A DNA stretch of 64,000 nt from Membranipora membranacea (taxonomy: Eukaryota; Bryozoa; Gymnolaemata; Cheilostomatida; Membraniporidae). The stretch is taken from NCBI GenBank assembly GCA_914767715.1, contig OU612066.1, positions 2,795,001-2,859,000 of the forward strand, read 5' to 3'. Both the position numbers and the translations under genes were made by a program. The notes under the pieces were generated by a model, which was not told the origin of the DNA, did no database searches, and was given only the letters and a program-made list of their open reading frames with translations. Each line of letters starts with the position of its first letter. Position 1 is the first letter of the stretch. Of this stretch, positions 1 through 15,000 are shown in pieces.

Positions 1-3000
1 GATCCATTCAAGCAGGATTTTGATAAAGCGGTATGTATCTACGTTACCATCAAAATAGAGTGTTATCATCAGAGGTTTGAGCCTTTAGACAAATGGTTAT
101 TTGCTCTTGCATGAAGAGCTGGATAAATTATTCTATGTTTGAAATTGAATTGAAAATTAAATGTAGTAGTTGATGGCTAATTCTGCCTGAGGTCGCCAAG
201 GTGCTGATTCTGATCGGCGGAGTGAAGTAACAAAACCAAACCAATCAGAGCCAACACAGTGGTAGGAATAATATTTTTATGGTCCAAATCAGCAGATGGC
301 GATATAATTTTCAACATAGTGTCTCACTTATCAATAGAACTGAAGCACAGCCTTCACTCATTCCAATTGGATCACAGCAAAACAACTCGTCCAAATTGAT
401 TCTTTAATTCTTTGTTCCATTGCCTCTGTTTGTATTATTGAATGACATAATGTTTTCAATATATTGGACTTGATGAAGTGTGAGCATGTATACCAATGCA
501 GTCCCAAAATCCAATTGCCAATATTTGCCTTCAGAATGAACTAAAACATAATTTTTTCATTATTTATTGATTTAGATGGTTGATACAAAGGCGTGTTTAC
601 TTCAATGCGCCACCATGGATGGGGTTCTTAGACTGTCTAAATCCAAACTGAGAGGGGAAGCTTCTCAGCTCATGAAAACCTACTTAGAAACACAGTCACA
701 TGAGAACTTGCTACAGTTCTTATCGTCTACCTTCTCAGATCTAGGGAAAGGATCGCTTACCCAGGTAGGCTTTAGGCATACATATGGAAAGATAGTCCAG
801 CATTGGATAAGTAAGTTGCAATTGCATAAGGCAATTGAAAAAAAGTAGTGATGTCTTGCTAGAAAATGAAATAACTGCACATGTGCGAACAAGCCTATTC
901 CCTGTGTCATGTAGTGAGGCTCAAATATATACAAACAGAACTGATGAGATTGAAACCTGTAGCAAGAAATTGAATTTTATTTACTTGGACCATAAGTCAT
1001 CTGGTTGTATTTTGCGTCATCTACACTACTGACTGCATTGTGACTTGTTTAGACTTAGTACATATTCTTTTATTTATATATGTTATTGGTATATCCAGAT
1101 TAATCATTACGATGTAAATTGAGCTTGTTATTGAAAGGTTTAGTTGTGGGAGTGCTAAATCATAAATCAGTCAAAGCCACTTTGCTGTAAAATTTCAATC
1201 AAACCGATCAATTTTTCTTTTAAACCCAGGTAACAACATATACCCCTGTGCTAAACTTGCATGATGATATCGAGAGCCTAAACAAGGAGCTCAAAGCTAC
1301 AACTCGCCATCGGTATTGTGTGAATGTTCAAACTGTCTTTCTTGAGGACTGCCAGACAAGAGAAGAGTTCACAAGAGAACTCTAGTAAGCATCTACACAA
1401 ACTTACGATTTCTTGAGTAATTTTCCAAATTAAGAAACCCAGAATATCCTTTGACATTGTATAGTTGCAGTTGCATGTGCTCTTCAAAAGACTTCCACAC
1501 CATTAGGGTATTAGGTCTCAGAATTATTTGCAATGATGAGTTTCAAATTTCATTAGTTGAAACAATTACAATGCTATAATAATATTTTTGTCAGCGATGA
1601 GGTGGATGCATTGGAATCATTTATAGTGGCGACTAGGTTTCCAAGTCGTTTGCGATGTTGATGTACATACAGTAAACCCCCATTATTTCAAGCCTTGATC
1701 CCATTGAACTATGTAAAGACTTCTGGTAGCTTTTTATTGCATCATGCTGATAATTTGTAACCACAAGGAGGATCTCTTACTTTGTGTTACTTGCAGTAAT
1801 GAAATCGACAAAACAGAGCAACACAAAGGAATTAGTGTCATTCTAATCCAGTGCAGTAATGCAAACAAGCAGACAGATCTACTGGACTCAACAAGATATG
1901 TGATGGAGAACATACACACTGAGAGTAGAACACCACCAGTCCACCTCGTCCTCTTGCTCAGCCTGGTGAAAGGCCAGAAATTTAGTGGATTCCAAGGTTT
2001 CATTTATACATGGCATGTCATGGCATGTCAAAAATATCTACTTTGATAGATTTTACATATACTCTTAATGGCAACCAAAGTCATCTCATTAGAAATGTCT
2101 GGCACGAAGTTCCAGAAATAAAGAAATGAAAAAAAGAAAAGAAAACTGAAAAGAATAGAACATCATTACTGTTGCTAATCAAGTTGATAACATGTGTTTT
2201 TTTTATTTCATGATTGGGAAGCTTTGATATGTTTTAATAGCTTCCATCAACTACAGACAACTACAGCACCTCACTGAAGTGGGATGTGCCAAAGCAAAGA
2301 TCAATCAGTCGAATTGAGACTTTTTGTATATGAAATGATTTTTCACTTCAACTCGATGCATAGCAGCACCGGTTCGACAAAGCACCTTTGAAGTAAAAAA
2401 TCCAATAATTGATGAATTGAAAGTATTTCAATCATAAGGTGTCATTGCCATCATAATGAAGCTTCCCAGTCATAAAATAAAAAAACTTCCATTATTTAAC
2501 AAGGGTTTTGCTGCATCTCCATGATATTACAGGGGGAGAATGGAATTGTGTTCACATTGACGACCCTCGAGTTCCAAAACACGGCTTTCCATCAGTCAGA
2601 GAGTGTATGAGAAACAACCCGAGCAAGCTTTTACATGAGGATTTTCGCAAAAAATTCAAGTTTGACGCTGAATCCATGCTACAGTTCTGTCTCCCTGAAG
2701 CTCTGTCAGTCATTGAACAGCACCATGATGCAGAGAAGGTTAACCAAATGACAAAGATACTCCGCTCTAATGGTAAATAACTGACAAAATATATTTCTCA
2801 AAGCAACTCTTGCTGTTTTTTAACAAACATCCATACCTACCCTCCAACAAGCTGAAAAAAAGCCTTGCTCTTGGTTTATTTTAAATGTAGTAGGGCTATT
2901 TTGAAATAACCCTGCGGGAAACTTACATAGTCTTTCTTTGTAGTGCTCAGTAGGGGTGAAATATTCGTTATCTTCTTCAGACTTGAAGGGAAATGTGGAG

Positions 3001-6000
3001 GTTGCTCTCTGCCTGATTGACTGTACAAAAAATAAATCTCAAAAAGATCAAGAGGATCAAGGTATATTTGATGTCACTCTATCGTTCGTAGTTTTAAACA
3101 CTAATTTTTTAATATTTTAGCGGATTTTCGTTGCCAGATACTTCAGTTTTGCCACGACTTACTTCTTGGAGAAAATGATGATTCAGCTAAATACTGGGTT
3201 GTGAATGAAGCAGTGAAATCAGTGAATCTGAAGAAATCAGATTCTTTGAGGTAGGTGCTGATCTCCTGCAGTTTCTTAGTAGTGATTTTTGATGCTATTG
3301 ATTTGTATGTTTTGATTTCATGGCAGTGGGAGATTTTGCAAGTCAGCTCATGTGACCACTTTCATGAAATACAAGTTTCAATTAGGTCATGTTATACGAT
3401 GTCATTGATTTTCTTCTGCCTATGTTATATACAGGAACATATATTCCTTCCACATGTGTTCATGATTAATCCTGCATGGTTTTTAATGTGTGTTAGTTTG
3501 ATACGTATGATTAATCTGAAAGATCGGTAGAGCCAACTACTTTTTGAGCCTATATAGGCAGCTTAACTGAGATTTACATGACTGTTACTCGGATTTAAAT
3601 CAATAACTAACTAAGCTAGATCTAATAATTTACACAATGTTGTATACTGGTCGAATTTCCACATGAAAGGTCATAGTGTATATTTGGGAATGAAATTTTC
3701 TAGTATGCGTTATCTTGAGTGATGCCATATCACCAGAGGGTGATGAAATCTTTGGTGATGTCTCTCAAATTAATATTATCTCAATCCTGGCCGAAAGGAC
3801 TTAGAAAAAGTATCTGTGCCATGTTCCGTGAGCAAATTGTTTATTTATTTACAGACACTCTGTTACTTCAGTATTCTGTGATTATCTTGTTCGTGCTCTT
3901 GCTGCAGTTTTGACTTTCTCTGATGTTAATGACAACATCAAATTACTGAAAACTGACATCAACGGCAACAGTGACTCATCAGAATGTCCCGATATATGCC
4001 AGCTCTTCATGGAAATATTCCGTAACAGTGAGATCTTTGGTCTCTCTGTCGAGGAGCTCATGGTTACTGATAAATCTGAATTGGTAAGACGTTGGTGGAA
4101 GTTTTTAGAGTTGCAAATGACAAGCAAATTTAGCAACTTCAGCCCCTTTTGACGGTTGTGCACATGCTGATGATAAATGGTGACTGTTCTAATGACAAAT
4201 AGAAAGGTCTTTTCGGTCTTATCTCAATTTCTCAAATTCAAGTTGGATGTTAAGCAAATTAGACCAACCATATACACACAACAATTCTGTATTGCTTATA
4301 TCTTTCCTTTTTCTTCTAAATGATTATCTTTTTCATGCAGAAGCTACCAAGAAATCATGTGATGGCGGACAGAAAATGTGGCACTTTAAGATTCAGGGTG
4401 AAATTTCCCTTCTCATGGATTGTGAAAGAAACCATAGATAACCTGATCAGTGGGGTGAGGGACCATTACAGTGGTAAGCATCAATCAAATTCAGTTCACA
4501 GTATCACCGTGGGCAAAAATAGCAATTTTTTTTTATCTGTTTTCTACAAAGCAATTTTAAGAAAACAGCTTGTTTATCCACTTCCTCTTAAAGACTTTGT
4601 TCGAGGCTGCTCTTTTGTATCACATCTTATTCTCCATATTTTATTCTATCATGTGAGCGATTTTCAGCTTTATAATCTACATATTGAGGAAGTTATGGCC
4701 TCTCAAACTTCCAAGGTGACGGCAATTTATCGGCAGTAAGAATCAGCCGGCACTAATATTGATGATCAAAATATTCAAATCTGTAACGGTATCGAACCCA
4801 GGTCCAAATGGCTTTGCAGGCGACGCCGCTAATACTGAGCTATATTGTCCACTGGCTAACCTAGTTGGGCCAAATGGCGTGATGGTAGCGTCGTTGCCTA
4901 TAGGTATTGGGACCCGGGTTCGAATCGAAAATCGAATTTTGATCATCATCTTATCTGTGTGATTATTAGTGTATTAACTAATAACTCATAATGTCTATGC
5001 CACATGTCTATGGTTGTGACATACCCCAGGGGAAACATCCGCTTATTCCCAATGCCGATTGAAGGCAATCACCCTGGAAGTTTGAGAGGCCATAACTTAC
5101 TCAATATATGGATTCTAAAGCTGAAAATCGCTCACATGATAGAATAATATATGGAGAATAAGATGTGATAAAAAAGAGCAGCCTCAAACAAAGTCTTTAA
5201 TCATTGATTGTTATATTAATTATGATATATATTCAAGCCATTAATTAGCACACCATAATATTTTTAAATTGTAGAAGATTCCCTCATAAGAAAGTTCAAT
5301 GCAACACCACTCGGAAAGATCATTGAAAGCTTCTATAATTATAACACACAGCAGACCACTAGCAACCTCTTCTCCCTCTATTTGGAAGACTATATACATA
5401 TGGAGTTCCCGTGTCACCGTGACTATGAACATCAGGTAATCGTCTTTATCCATGGTAATATCAACACCTTTCTACAGCAATGGAGCAGCCTGATGCAAGT
5501 GGAGAGAAAAGGGGCATTTTTAAAGATGCTAGTATTTCAAGTAGTTATTTATTCTCAAATATGACCCAAATTTGATGACTTTTTTCAAAAACAAGGCAGC
5601 ACAATTATTACTGTAAATTTAGTAGTGCGTAGTGAGTGAAAACCAGATCTCATGGTATGTGGGATGAGGTCACTATTTGTGCTGAAGAAAAGTATGAGGA
5701 CTCAGTTATCTATCAGTTTACGATGGTCTTTCTGAAACATTTTAAGTCTTACTTTGAAGCTGCTGCTTTGTATCTGTCTTATTCTCCATATTTTACCCTA
5801 TCACATGTGAAATTTCCAGCTATGGAATCCTAATACTGAGGAAGTTATGGTCTCTCAAACTATCAAGGTGATGACCGTCAATTGGCACTGGGAATCCTCA
5901 TACTAAGTCATATTTGTTATGAATAATTTCACAGACAAGATGATGATCAAAATATTAAGGGTGCAGGTGGTTCTCAAACCCAGGACATATGTACCAGCCT

Positions 6001-9000
6001 GCAACGCTGCTACCACTGCTCTACAAGATCCAGCTATTTGTGTTGGAGACAATAAAGCGAAGCGGTAGCAGCGTTGCATGCTGGTACATATGTCCTGGGT
6101 TCGAGACCGGCCTGCATCCATAATATTTTGATCATCATCTTATCTGTGAAATTATTCATAATTAATGTGACATAATGTGAGGATTCCCAATGCCAATTGA
6201 CGGTCATCATCTTGATAGTTTGAGAGACCATAACTTCCTCAATATTAAGATTCAAAAGCTGGCTCACATCAGGGAATTTGGGAAAAAATCCCTGCTCACA
6301 TGATAGGGTAGAATATGGAGAATAAGATGTGGTACATAAGACAGCCTTGTTGAACCCGCAAACGTCGCAAACGTTAAAACGTCGCAATCTAGCGTTCCAC
6401 TAACGTCACAATCCAAGAAACGTCACAACGAAGGGTTTTTATAGCGTCGCAAACCCACAAACGTCGCAATTTGTTAAACGTCGCAATAGCTCGAACCCAC
6501 TAACATCGCAAATGTCGCAACTCAACTAAAATGCCGAGTTGTCTTCTCATTTGATGCAAATTGGTGATGACCATTTGTTTCAAGAAGTAGATAGGAACAT
6601 AGGCAGTGGTGTCCCAGAGAAAATTTTCTTACCCCAACTGTAAAATATACTGACATTTTGAGGGCGAGTGGCGCTCGAACGAAGGCCGCGCAGCGGCCGA
6701 GCCATAACAGCTGGGGGGTTTGGGGGGGCACTGTAAGCCCCCAACGGGGTCTGTGGCGGAGCCCCTGCCGCCAAAGCTTTTCAGTTGCAAAATATTGAAA
6801 AAATTCATGATGTAGTTGCAATAAATAAAAGAAAAACATTTGACAATTAGATGTTAACTTGTTCGACAGTTTTAATGTACTCACCACCAGTCCTTCCTTG
6901 AGTATAATTGAACTTACCGCTCTCATTAGCAGGTACGAATGTTTCTCATCAAAGTACTTGACTTTTGGTGCCCACGCAGCCGGCCTATATGACAAAAAGT
7001 AAATAATGTGTAATAAAACTCAATGTTCAATGTCCAATGTTTTCGTTTGATATACTATTTTATTGCAAGTAAACACTTTATAGGACATGGACAGCAATGG
7101 TTTCAGAAAACTTGAGCCCAATCAAACACTAACTAATGGACTACTATCTATCAAAGCCTGTCAGTCATGTCAAGATGACAGACTGCACCACAAAACACAG
7201 CCTCCTTGCATTGGAAGGATGACTGGAAGAATATCAGACTAGACTGACCAATTATCCTGTGAGACAGTCTTCCTCCCTTTTTGCCATTATGATAACTTTG
7301 AAAATATGATTATGATTGGTGATCCCAAAGCATAGGCTCAGTAAGTGTAGTGTGTCACGGTCCTTGGGCAAACAGTTTTCCTTTCGCATCCTCATAATAA
7401 ATGGAAATGGACATTGTTGTTTGTATGTTCAGCCAGGGGAGATTGTGTAAGTAAAAACATACCCCATCATGGAATAGAGATCTTTCTTTTCATATAAATA
7501 TAACCTTGACCTAGCCTCAGTCTCTAAGATTCATAACATAAAAATATAGATAGGTCTTGATCAGTGCTCAGCAGAACTTTCATTTTGTTGGAAAACCCAG
7601 GCCATACAGTGCCTTTACCACGATAGGTACCTACTCACTACTGTACTTCCTTAGTAACAGTTGTAGTTACGGTCAGGAGCTTGTCAGCTGCACAAAGTGA
7701 CCACAAAATGATGATACAAAAATGAATAATAAACAAATTTTCTTACCCCAACGACCATTGGGGTTGTGTATGGGCCAAAATCTCTTTCCCCAACGGCGTT
7801 GGGGTCGTTGGGGCCTTGGGACACCACTGAGCATAGGTTTTTCGAAACACGATGGGGAATTGAATATCAATGTTATATATTGTGCTATGGATAATTGTTG
7901 AGGATTTTTCATCTTTTTCACTTTTTTTATTGTTACCTCAGAATAAAAGGGATGCTAACCCACATCTAGCAGATAAAGTGATATACAAATTTGTAATGTT
8001 CCTTAATGTTAGATTTAGCCAATGGTTGAAGTCGTCAAGAGGTATTGACACAGGAGGATTGAATGCTATATTTTTTCCTCTTGCTGACATAGCCTTAATC
8101 CATTGATAAAAAAAATGTTACATCATTCCCATGATGAAACGCCTATATATATATACTTTTATTGTCAATCTACAATCATCTTTAGGAATGTTTTTCATGC
8201 AGTGACAGAACAAAACAAAAAACTTGAGCGGAGAGAAAAAGAAAAAATACACAAGTAATTAAATCATTAGGATTTAAAGTGCTTTGATAGATGTTGTTTA
8301 AAATGAGTAAGTTTGGTTGCTGAGCGTATCTGAATTGGTAAAGAGTTAAAAGTTGTAGTGATTTTGTGTCTTAATTGATCGCTGTGATAATGTAATATTT
8401 ATGTTTGTCTCTAAAAAAGCTTTTATAGCTAGCTGGAATAAATCCTTCCAATTTAAAAGGAAGTCAGGTGCCATCAAATGCAAAATTTGAAAACCAAAAA
8501 TACAGATGAAATGATCAGCAAGGAGAGGAAACGGAATCAGACCAAGAGATGTATGTAAATCTGGTTGAAATTTTCTATTAGGCGGAAAGCCCTCTTTTGG
8601 AGCAAGTATATTCTTTGAAGAATATATTGTGGTGATAGGTTGCCATATATGCGGGTGCCATATATCATATGACAAAAGACAAAAGAAATGTTCAATTAAT
8701 TCATGCATTAAATAGAGGGTGTATTTCTTTCACAGTGAAAAACCGCTAGAGTAATTTCTATTCATAAGGGTGGAGATATCAAAGATCCATCTAATTATCG
8801 CCCTATATCAATACTTTCTGTGCTATCTAAGAAAACTATCTGGGAAAACACTTTGGTTTTCCCAGATGAATCAAGTCAAACTTTTTTTTATGTCACATAC
8901 AACGTAAGCTTGAACTCTTACATTGTAAGGGTCGTCGATGCTCGGATAAAGGAAACAATTTTTCACTTTTCATTTTAATGGGAGTTGTTCCCTCACAAAT

Positions 9001-12000
9001 TAGAACAGGATAACTCATAACAACTTTTCTACATCCTACTTATGAGATAAAATTTTATGGTAGACAGTAAGTCCATTCTCCATGGTAGGACATGAATGAA
9101 CCATGGTTACAAACAGATGCTCATGAACTACCATCTGAGAGCCCTGAGCGTGTTCATAGTGAAGTTTGATCAATGGAAACAAAAAACTGTGTGCCTAGAC
9201 AATTGTGTGCCATGTGAATATTTTGTCTCATATATATATATCCACACATATATATATATATATATAAATTGATATTAATATATTTTTATATATGATGTAG
9301 GCGTTTGCTGACCATGTTTGATTTATTTAACACAATGGATAATCAGTAGAACATATATACTTTTATTGGCAACCAAAGTCATGTCATTCGAAATGTTTTG
9401 CACTCAGTGCCAGAAAAGATTTTTTTAAAACAAAAAAAAGAGAAACAGAAAGGAAATAATATCATCAATGATGTTGGTCAAGTCGATAATATATGGTTGA
9501 AAAGTAAAGTTTTGAATGAACTGAACTTCTCTTTAGATCTCAAATGTAACGGTAAAGAATTGTATGTAGCAGAAACTTTGTATCTTAGATTGTCTGTATG
9601 ATATAAAAGTAAATGTTTATCACAAAAATTGAACTTGGTAGTGTTTTTAAATCCTCTATATATAAATGGAGATGTTAAAAAATTGTTTATCTTATGCGCA
9701 AAAGGTGAAGTGAAATAACAAACAAGCTTAGGAAGAGGTAGGAGTTGTAATGATTGTGTAATGGATTCTGTTGGAATGAGATAATATGGGATGTAATGCA
9801 CATTTGCGATAATGCGTAAAGCCCGTTTCTGCAACAAAAATAATCTATTGAGGGCATTATTGCAGGACAAGTTGCCAATGATATGGATACCATATATAAG
9901 GTGACAATAGACAAACTGGAAGTAAAATGTGCGGGCACTTGCTATATCCAAGAAGTATCTCAAATTTTGAAGTAGGTAAACATTCCGTTGTACCTTTTTA
10001 TATACATACTCTAGATGATCCTGCCATGAAAGCGAGACATTCAACACAAAACCCAGAAGCCTTGTAGTTCTCTGTTTGTTTAGTTTTTCATGCCCTATGT
10101 ACAGTTCCAGGTCACAAAGCGGATCTGAGATATTAAGTAGCATGTAATGAGATTTCTGATCATTTATAACCATCCGATTGCACCAATCCGAAATGCCACT
10201 TAAATCTTCAGATGCCTTTGCCTTTAGTTGCTGAAGGTTTTTATTAGATGACAGAAACACTGTATCATCAGCATTTATGCATATGATGATGAGTCTGATT
10301 TTGATAAAGTTGATAAATCATTTATGAAGATGAGAAACAAAGTTGGTGCTAGGATTGAACCAATATTATTGAGTTTAACAAATTGCCTTCTGTCTGTCAG
10401 AAAGGTGTCAAGAAGTTTTAACATATTTCCTCCGATGCCGCAAGCCTTCAACTTATTGTGTAGTAAAACATGGGATACTCAGTCAAATGCCTTTTTAAAA
10501 TCCAGAAAAAGTAATGGCATAACATTTCCATTAATTTTCTCAACCAAAGAGTCTGAAATAACTTTAAATAAACTGTCTGAACAAGAATGGCCTTTTCAAA
10601 ATCCACATTGAAGCTCATGGATGATTTTGTTCTTAGTGAGATATTCTTGCAGATTTATGTATTTCTCAAATATTTTTGAAAGAACAGGCAAGACTGAAAT
10701 TGGCCTATAATTTGATGGGTTATTTATGTCCCCAGATTTATGTATTGGTGAAACTCGAGCTAGTTTCCATGTTGAAGGGAACTGCCCTTTGCTTAAAACC
10801 CTGTTAAACATATCGGTGACAATATCCACAATATAAGGCCAAACAAGCTTCAACATCTTCACTGTAATTCTGTCAGGTCCTGTACTTTTACTATCAGGAA
10901 TGTGGAACAATATTCTTGTACATGTGAAAGGGGTGAATTGTGGTATGTCTGTCAAATTATGTTCGGATACGGGAAATGTCATAACATCTGTTACAACAAG
11001 GTTCTTTGTGATTGATTTTGCAATGGATGTGAAATGACTGTTAAATTGATCTGCACTCAAATTTGTCGCAAGGAAAGTCTCCTTCTTTTTATTCTTTAAT
11101 ACATCCCAAACAGGTTTTGTATTACCTTTAGACTCTTTAATAGTATTAGAAATAGCTCTTTTCTTCTTTTGCCTGATCATATTAGTGACATAATTTCGCT
11201 GTTTTTAATATCCTTCCCAATCACCGTTTTGTTTGAGTTGATCTCTGATTTTGATGTTTGTTTTTACCTCATCATCCAACCATTTTGGAAGATAATGCGT
11301 TCTTACAAAACGAGTCTTCTCAAACACGAGTTTTGGTATAAGATGATTCAAATGGCTATAGAACTTCTCAAACATTGAGTCTATTGATCTTTCATACAGC
11401 ACGTAACCAAAATTTTCCCTTGAGAATGTGTTAAAAATGTTTTCAGGTGTTGCAAATGAATAATCCAAAAATGTTACCTGGCATTTTGGTTTGATATTTT
11501 AACATTTCTATCAATCTCTCTTGAAGCTACTATCATGAAATGATCACTCAGTGAATATTTGATGACACCAGATTTAGCAATATTGTCACTTATACTTGAA
11601 TAGATGTGGTCAATTAGTGTCCTTGATGAATTAGTTATGCGAGTGGGTTCAGATATAAGTTGATTCAACAGTAGTGGAGAGGTAACATTATCTAACCACC
11701 TGTTTTTCGAAGCTGGATTCAGCAAATCAATATTGAAATCACCAAATATTATAATTTCATCGTTCAAACCATAACAACGCTCGGCAGACTCTGGAAAGTC
11801 TGTGTTCCATGATGCTTTTGATTGGGGAGGTCTATATAAATATGTGACCAAAAAACTCTTTTGGCTTCTGGGTCTGACCTTGACTGTTATACTCTCTATT
11901 GCTGTACAATAATATGGCTACAGCAGATCTACTTAGCTCTATTTTACTTTATTCATTGACCCCTCCTCAATACCATAGGTAGTCGGCAGCCCACTGCATG

Positions 12001-15000
12001 TATAGGTAGAATAGATAGATACTGTTTCACCTGCTGGCTAGACAGAAAAAAGCAGGTTACATTTTTAGAGGTAGGATAGTGGCTTTTGGGTACCCAGGCA
12101 TAGTTTAACTGCATATCTTATCAATTGATTTCATTACTAAACAATCAAATCACGATAACTCAAAAATTTATATGCTGGCTCCTTACCCTGCCTTGACAAG
12201 TTTTGCCGGAGGGGTTCCCTCTCCTTCTATCAATGCTTGTCGAGACAGGCTACTGTTTGCCATGCTCTTTCAAGACGTAGCACTTTGAATACTTCTATTT
12301 CAGAGAGTAAACAATGACAAATCAATAATATTTAAGAGGATAACGGATCTCATAATGCATATCTATGGAATTCCCAAACCAAAGTATATTGAGAATTTAG
12401 AATTTGACTTGAACTTTATAGGGAAACTCATATATTATATAACCATGGCCATTAACAATGAGCCCCTTGGTCACAAAGCGATGTTAAATTCTGTAAATTT
12501 GCAGTTGCACCATCATTGACCTGCAGCTCACAGTCAAGGTCCCTGCCAATAACTCAAAATTCTTAGACCAGGATTTGAGTTTTCAAACTGCATTTCAGTC
12601 TACAACCTATCGTGGTACATTTAAATTTTAATAAGACTGTAAACATTGAAAAACGACAAGCTCAAAACCTTGTTCGAAGGTGCTCGAGCACTCTAGATTA
12701 CAGAGTGATGAAAAAACAAATGCCATTACGCAATGCAATGTTCTAAAATCGCCACCTATTGTATGTGCTAATGCTTCATATGGTATCCAGTTTAGGTTTT
12801 ATTATCATCAAATTTATATGAAAACCTTGTTTAAATGCTCAAACGGTGCAATATTCTGGTAGAGGCATTTCATTAATGATAATGAAATGCCTCTACCAGC
12901 ATCTTGCACCGTTTGAGCACTTAAACTAATGAAAACCATGAATTTTTATCTTGGGAATTGCTCCTTAGTCAGTAGATAAAGGATAAGACATAAAGAGATG
13001 AAGCGGTTCATGCATAAATGATTTAATATTTTTTTCCCATTTATCGTATTCCAAGTAGTGTAAAAGCATACTTCAAGCATAGCCTATATCAAACATGATG
13101 GTATATTTCAAGCTTGACATGTATGCAGATATTTGCCTTACTTGTGCTAAACCCGGGTAAGCATCCCGTATAAGACAGCAGTAGTGATCCTAGGAAGTTC
13201 AAAATTTTTCTCTGATAAAATTGGCACAATATCCTCAATATTTCCACTCAAATAGTGTTTTGAAATCCGTATCCTCTATCAATTGGTAGGTCAATATATC
13301 TGCTTGATGTTGATTAGCGTCCCTTTTATAACAGCATTAATTGATTCTGAGGTAAAAATAAAACAAGTGAAAAAAATGATTCAAATAACTTGAAAAATAC
13401 TCAACAATTATCCATAGCACAATATTATAACGTTTATATTCAACTCCCCACTGTGTTTTGAAGTTCGCAACACATCATCATCACCAATTTGCATCAAACG
13501 AGAAGACAACTTGGCATTTTAGTCGAGTTGCGAAGTTAGTGGGTTCGAGCTATTGTGACGTTTAAAAAATTGCGACGTTTGTGGGTTTGCGACAATATAA
13601 AAACCCTTCCTTGCGACGTTTTTGGGATTGCGACGTTAGTGGAACGCTAGTTTGCGACGTTTTGACGTTTGCGACGTTTATGGGTTCAACAAGCCTCAAA
13701 GTAAGTCTTTAAAGTTTGTTGAACCCGTTAGTAAAGTTGCCAATCATTGTATTGTCATGTTGTAAATTGCAATAAGAGGTATCAAAGCAAAATGTTGCAT
13801 AAAAATTACTTCCAAAGCAGGTGATCTATCAGAATTTGTGTTAACTATGTGGTATCAAATTGATATATGTAGGAGAATTGTTTTGTCACTAAACAAGCTC
13901 AGATAGATCTTATGGCGAGTGTTTGGTACTGTTTATGACCCAGTTTCAGCTTGCTTCCATTCTTCATTTTCTTCCAAGTGAAATAATTAAAATTTTGAGC
14001 TGAGGTCCTCAAAACTTGAAGGAAAGTCCGGCCAATAGCTAGAGTGGCAAATAGATGTGTTCTACTATCATTGATTCGGATAGCGAGTACTGAAAATAAA
14101 CTGCCCCTGAATGCTGCATTATTAATTCTGTAAAAGCTCTTGAGCAAACTAAGTCAGCAAAGTCTAACATTTCCCTATATTATCAGATCCTTGTCAGTGC
14201 ACTACTAAACCAGATTGAAGGCCAGAACAGTAATGACCAGACATCTCACCTAGTGCATATCCACCTCGCATATAGATCTCTGAAGAAACATGTAACCACA
14301 AACCTACAAGCAATATTCTCACACATCAGAGACCTGAGTAAACCTACAATCAACAAGGATGATCTTGCCTCTTATCTGAGCAAAGAAGGAAAAGAGCTGG
14401 TAAGCAAGTGATAAGTCAACAGAACTATCTCTCTATTGCAGGTTAAACATGATTTTTATCTGTAATCATCTCCAAAGTCATATTTTGTACCTAATTCTTC
14501 TTCAAAACTAAAACTGAAATACTTAGAACAACCTGTGGTAACATATTAAACAGATTTTGTCAGATATCTGTAGAATTTCTTTGAGCAGCAATTCAGGAGA
14601 TTTGTTTTCAATAGTTGGTTATGATAGTTTGCTTGTGACTCATCTAAGAGTCTTATAGCATGGTCACCACAGGATGCAAAATGCCTCAATGCTTGTGCTT
14701 CCCAAAGAGCCATATAATGCCAGCAGGATGAAAGCTCATGCTCATGCAAAACAAGTTTTGCTAAGGAACCTTAAGGTTCTCAAGAAAATATCTCCAAGTC
14801 ATGAAATACCACAGGTTGTCATATATCCCTTTTTTATTTATTGAGATTATCTGAAAACTTACAGCTAACAGTAGTTGTTAAAATGACGAAATCTGAGATA
14901 TAAGATTAAGAAGTGAGATGAGATGTGATGAGATGTACAAGTATTTATATATGGTATAAGTAGATCAGTAGAAACTTTTCCCTCTTAGTAGATATACAAG

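Larger units (their letters stand above)
6348..13691. mobile_element. 7.3-kb long-TIR DNA element inserted in FB2
   Basis: The ends are TGTTGAACCC and GGGTTCAACA, flanked by a 5-bp direct repeat AGCCT (6343-6347 and 13692-13696). The outer 220 bp (6348-6570 and 13478-13691) are inverted copies rich in the motif ACGTCGCAA. The inverted similarity resumes at 7840-8000 versus about 13265-13450 once the hAT-like insert is removed, so each TIR is at least about 425 bp. LINE insertions fill much of the interior and I see no transposase, so this copy is non-autonomous or decayed. The superfamily is not identified. Confidence 0.75.

Noticed and set aside
6355-6525. CRISPR-like array from the repeated ACGTCGCAA motif
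   Set aside because: Spacing is irregular, the motif is short, the array is mirrored at 13500-13690, and the genome is eukaryotic.
7936-8041. Candidate RNF213-like exon after CCTCAG (open frame ending before GTATTG)
   Set aside because: The same sequence is found inverted near 13265-13370 as part of the long TIR, and exons 5435 and 14187 already join in phase 0.
6348-13691. LTR retrotransposon, because of TG/CA ends and 5-bp duplication
   Set aside because: The terminal sequences are inverted, not direct, repeats.
14546-14749. Minus-strand frame opposite 14659-14814
   Set aside because: Antisense shadow of an RNF213-like exon that joins in phase on plus.
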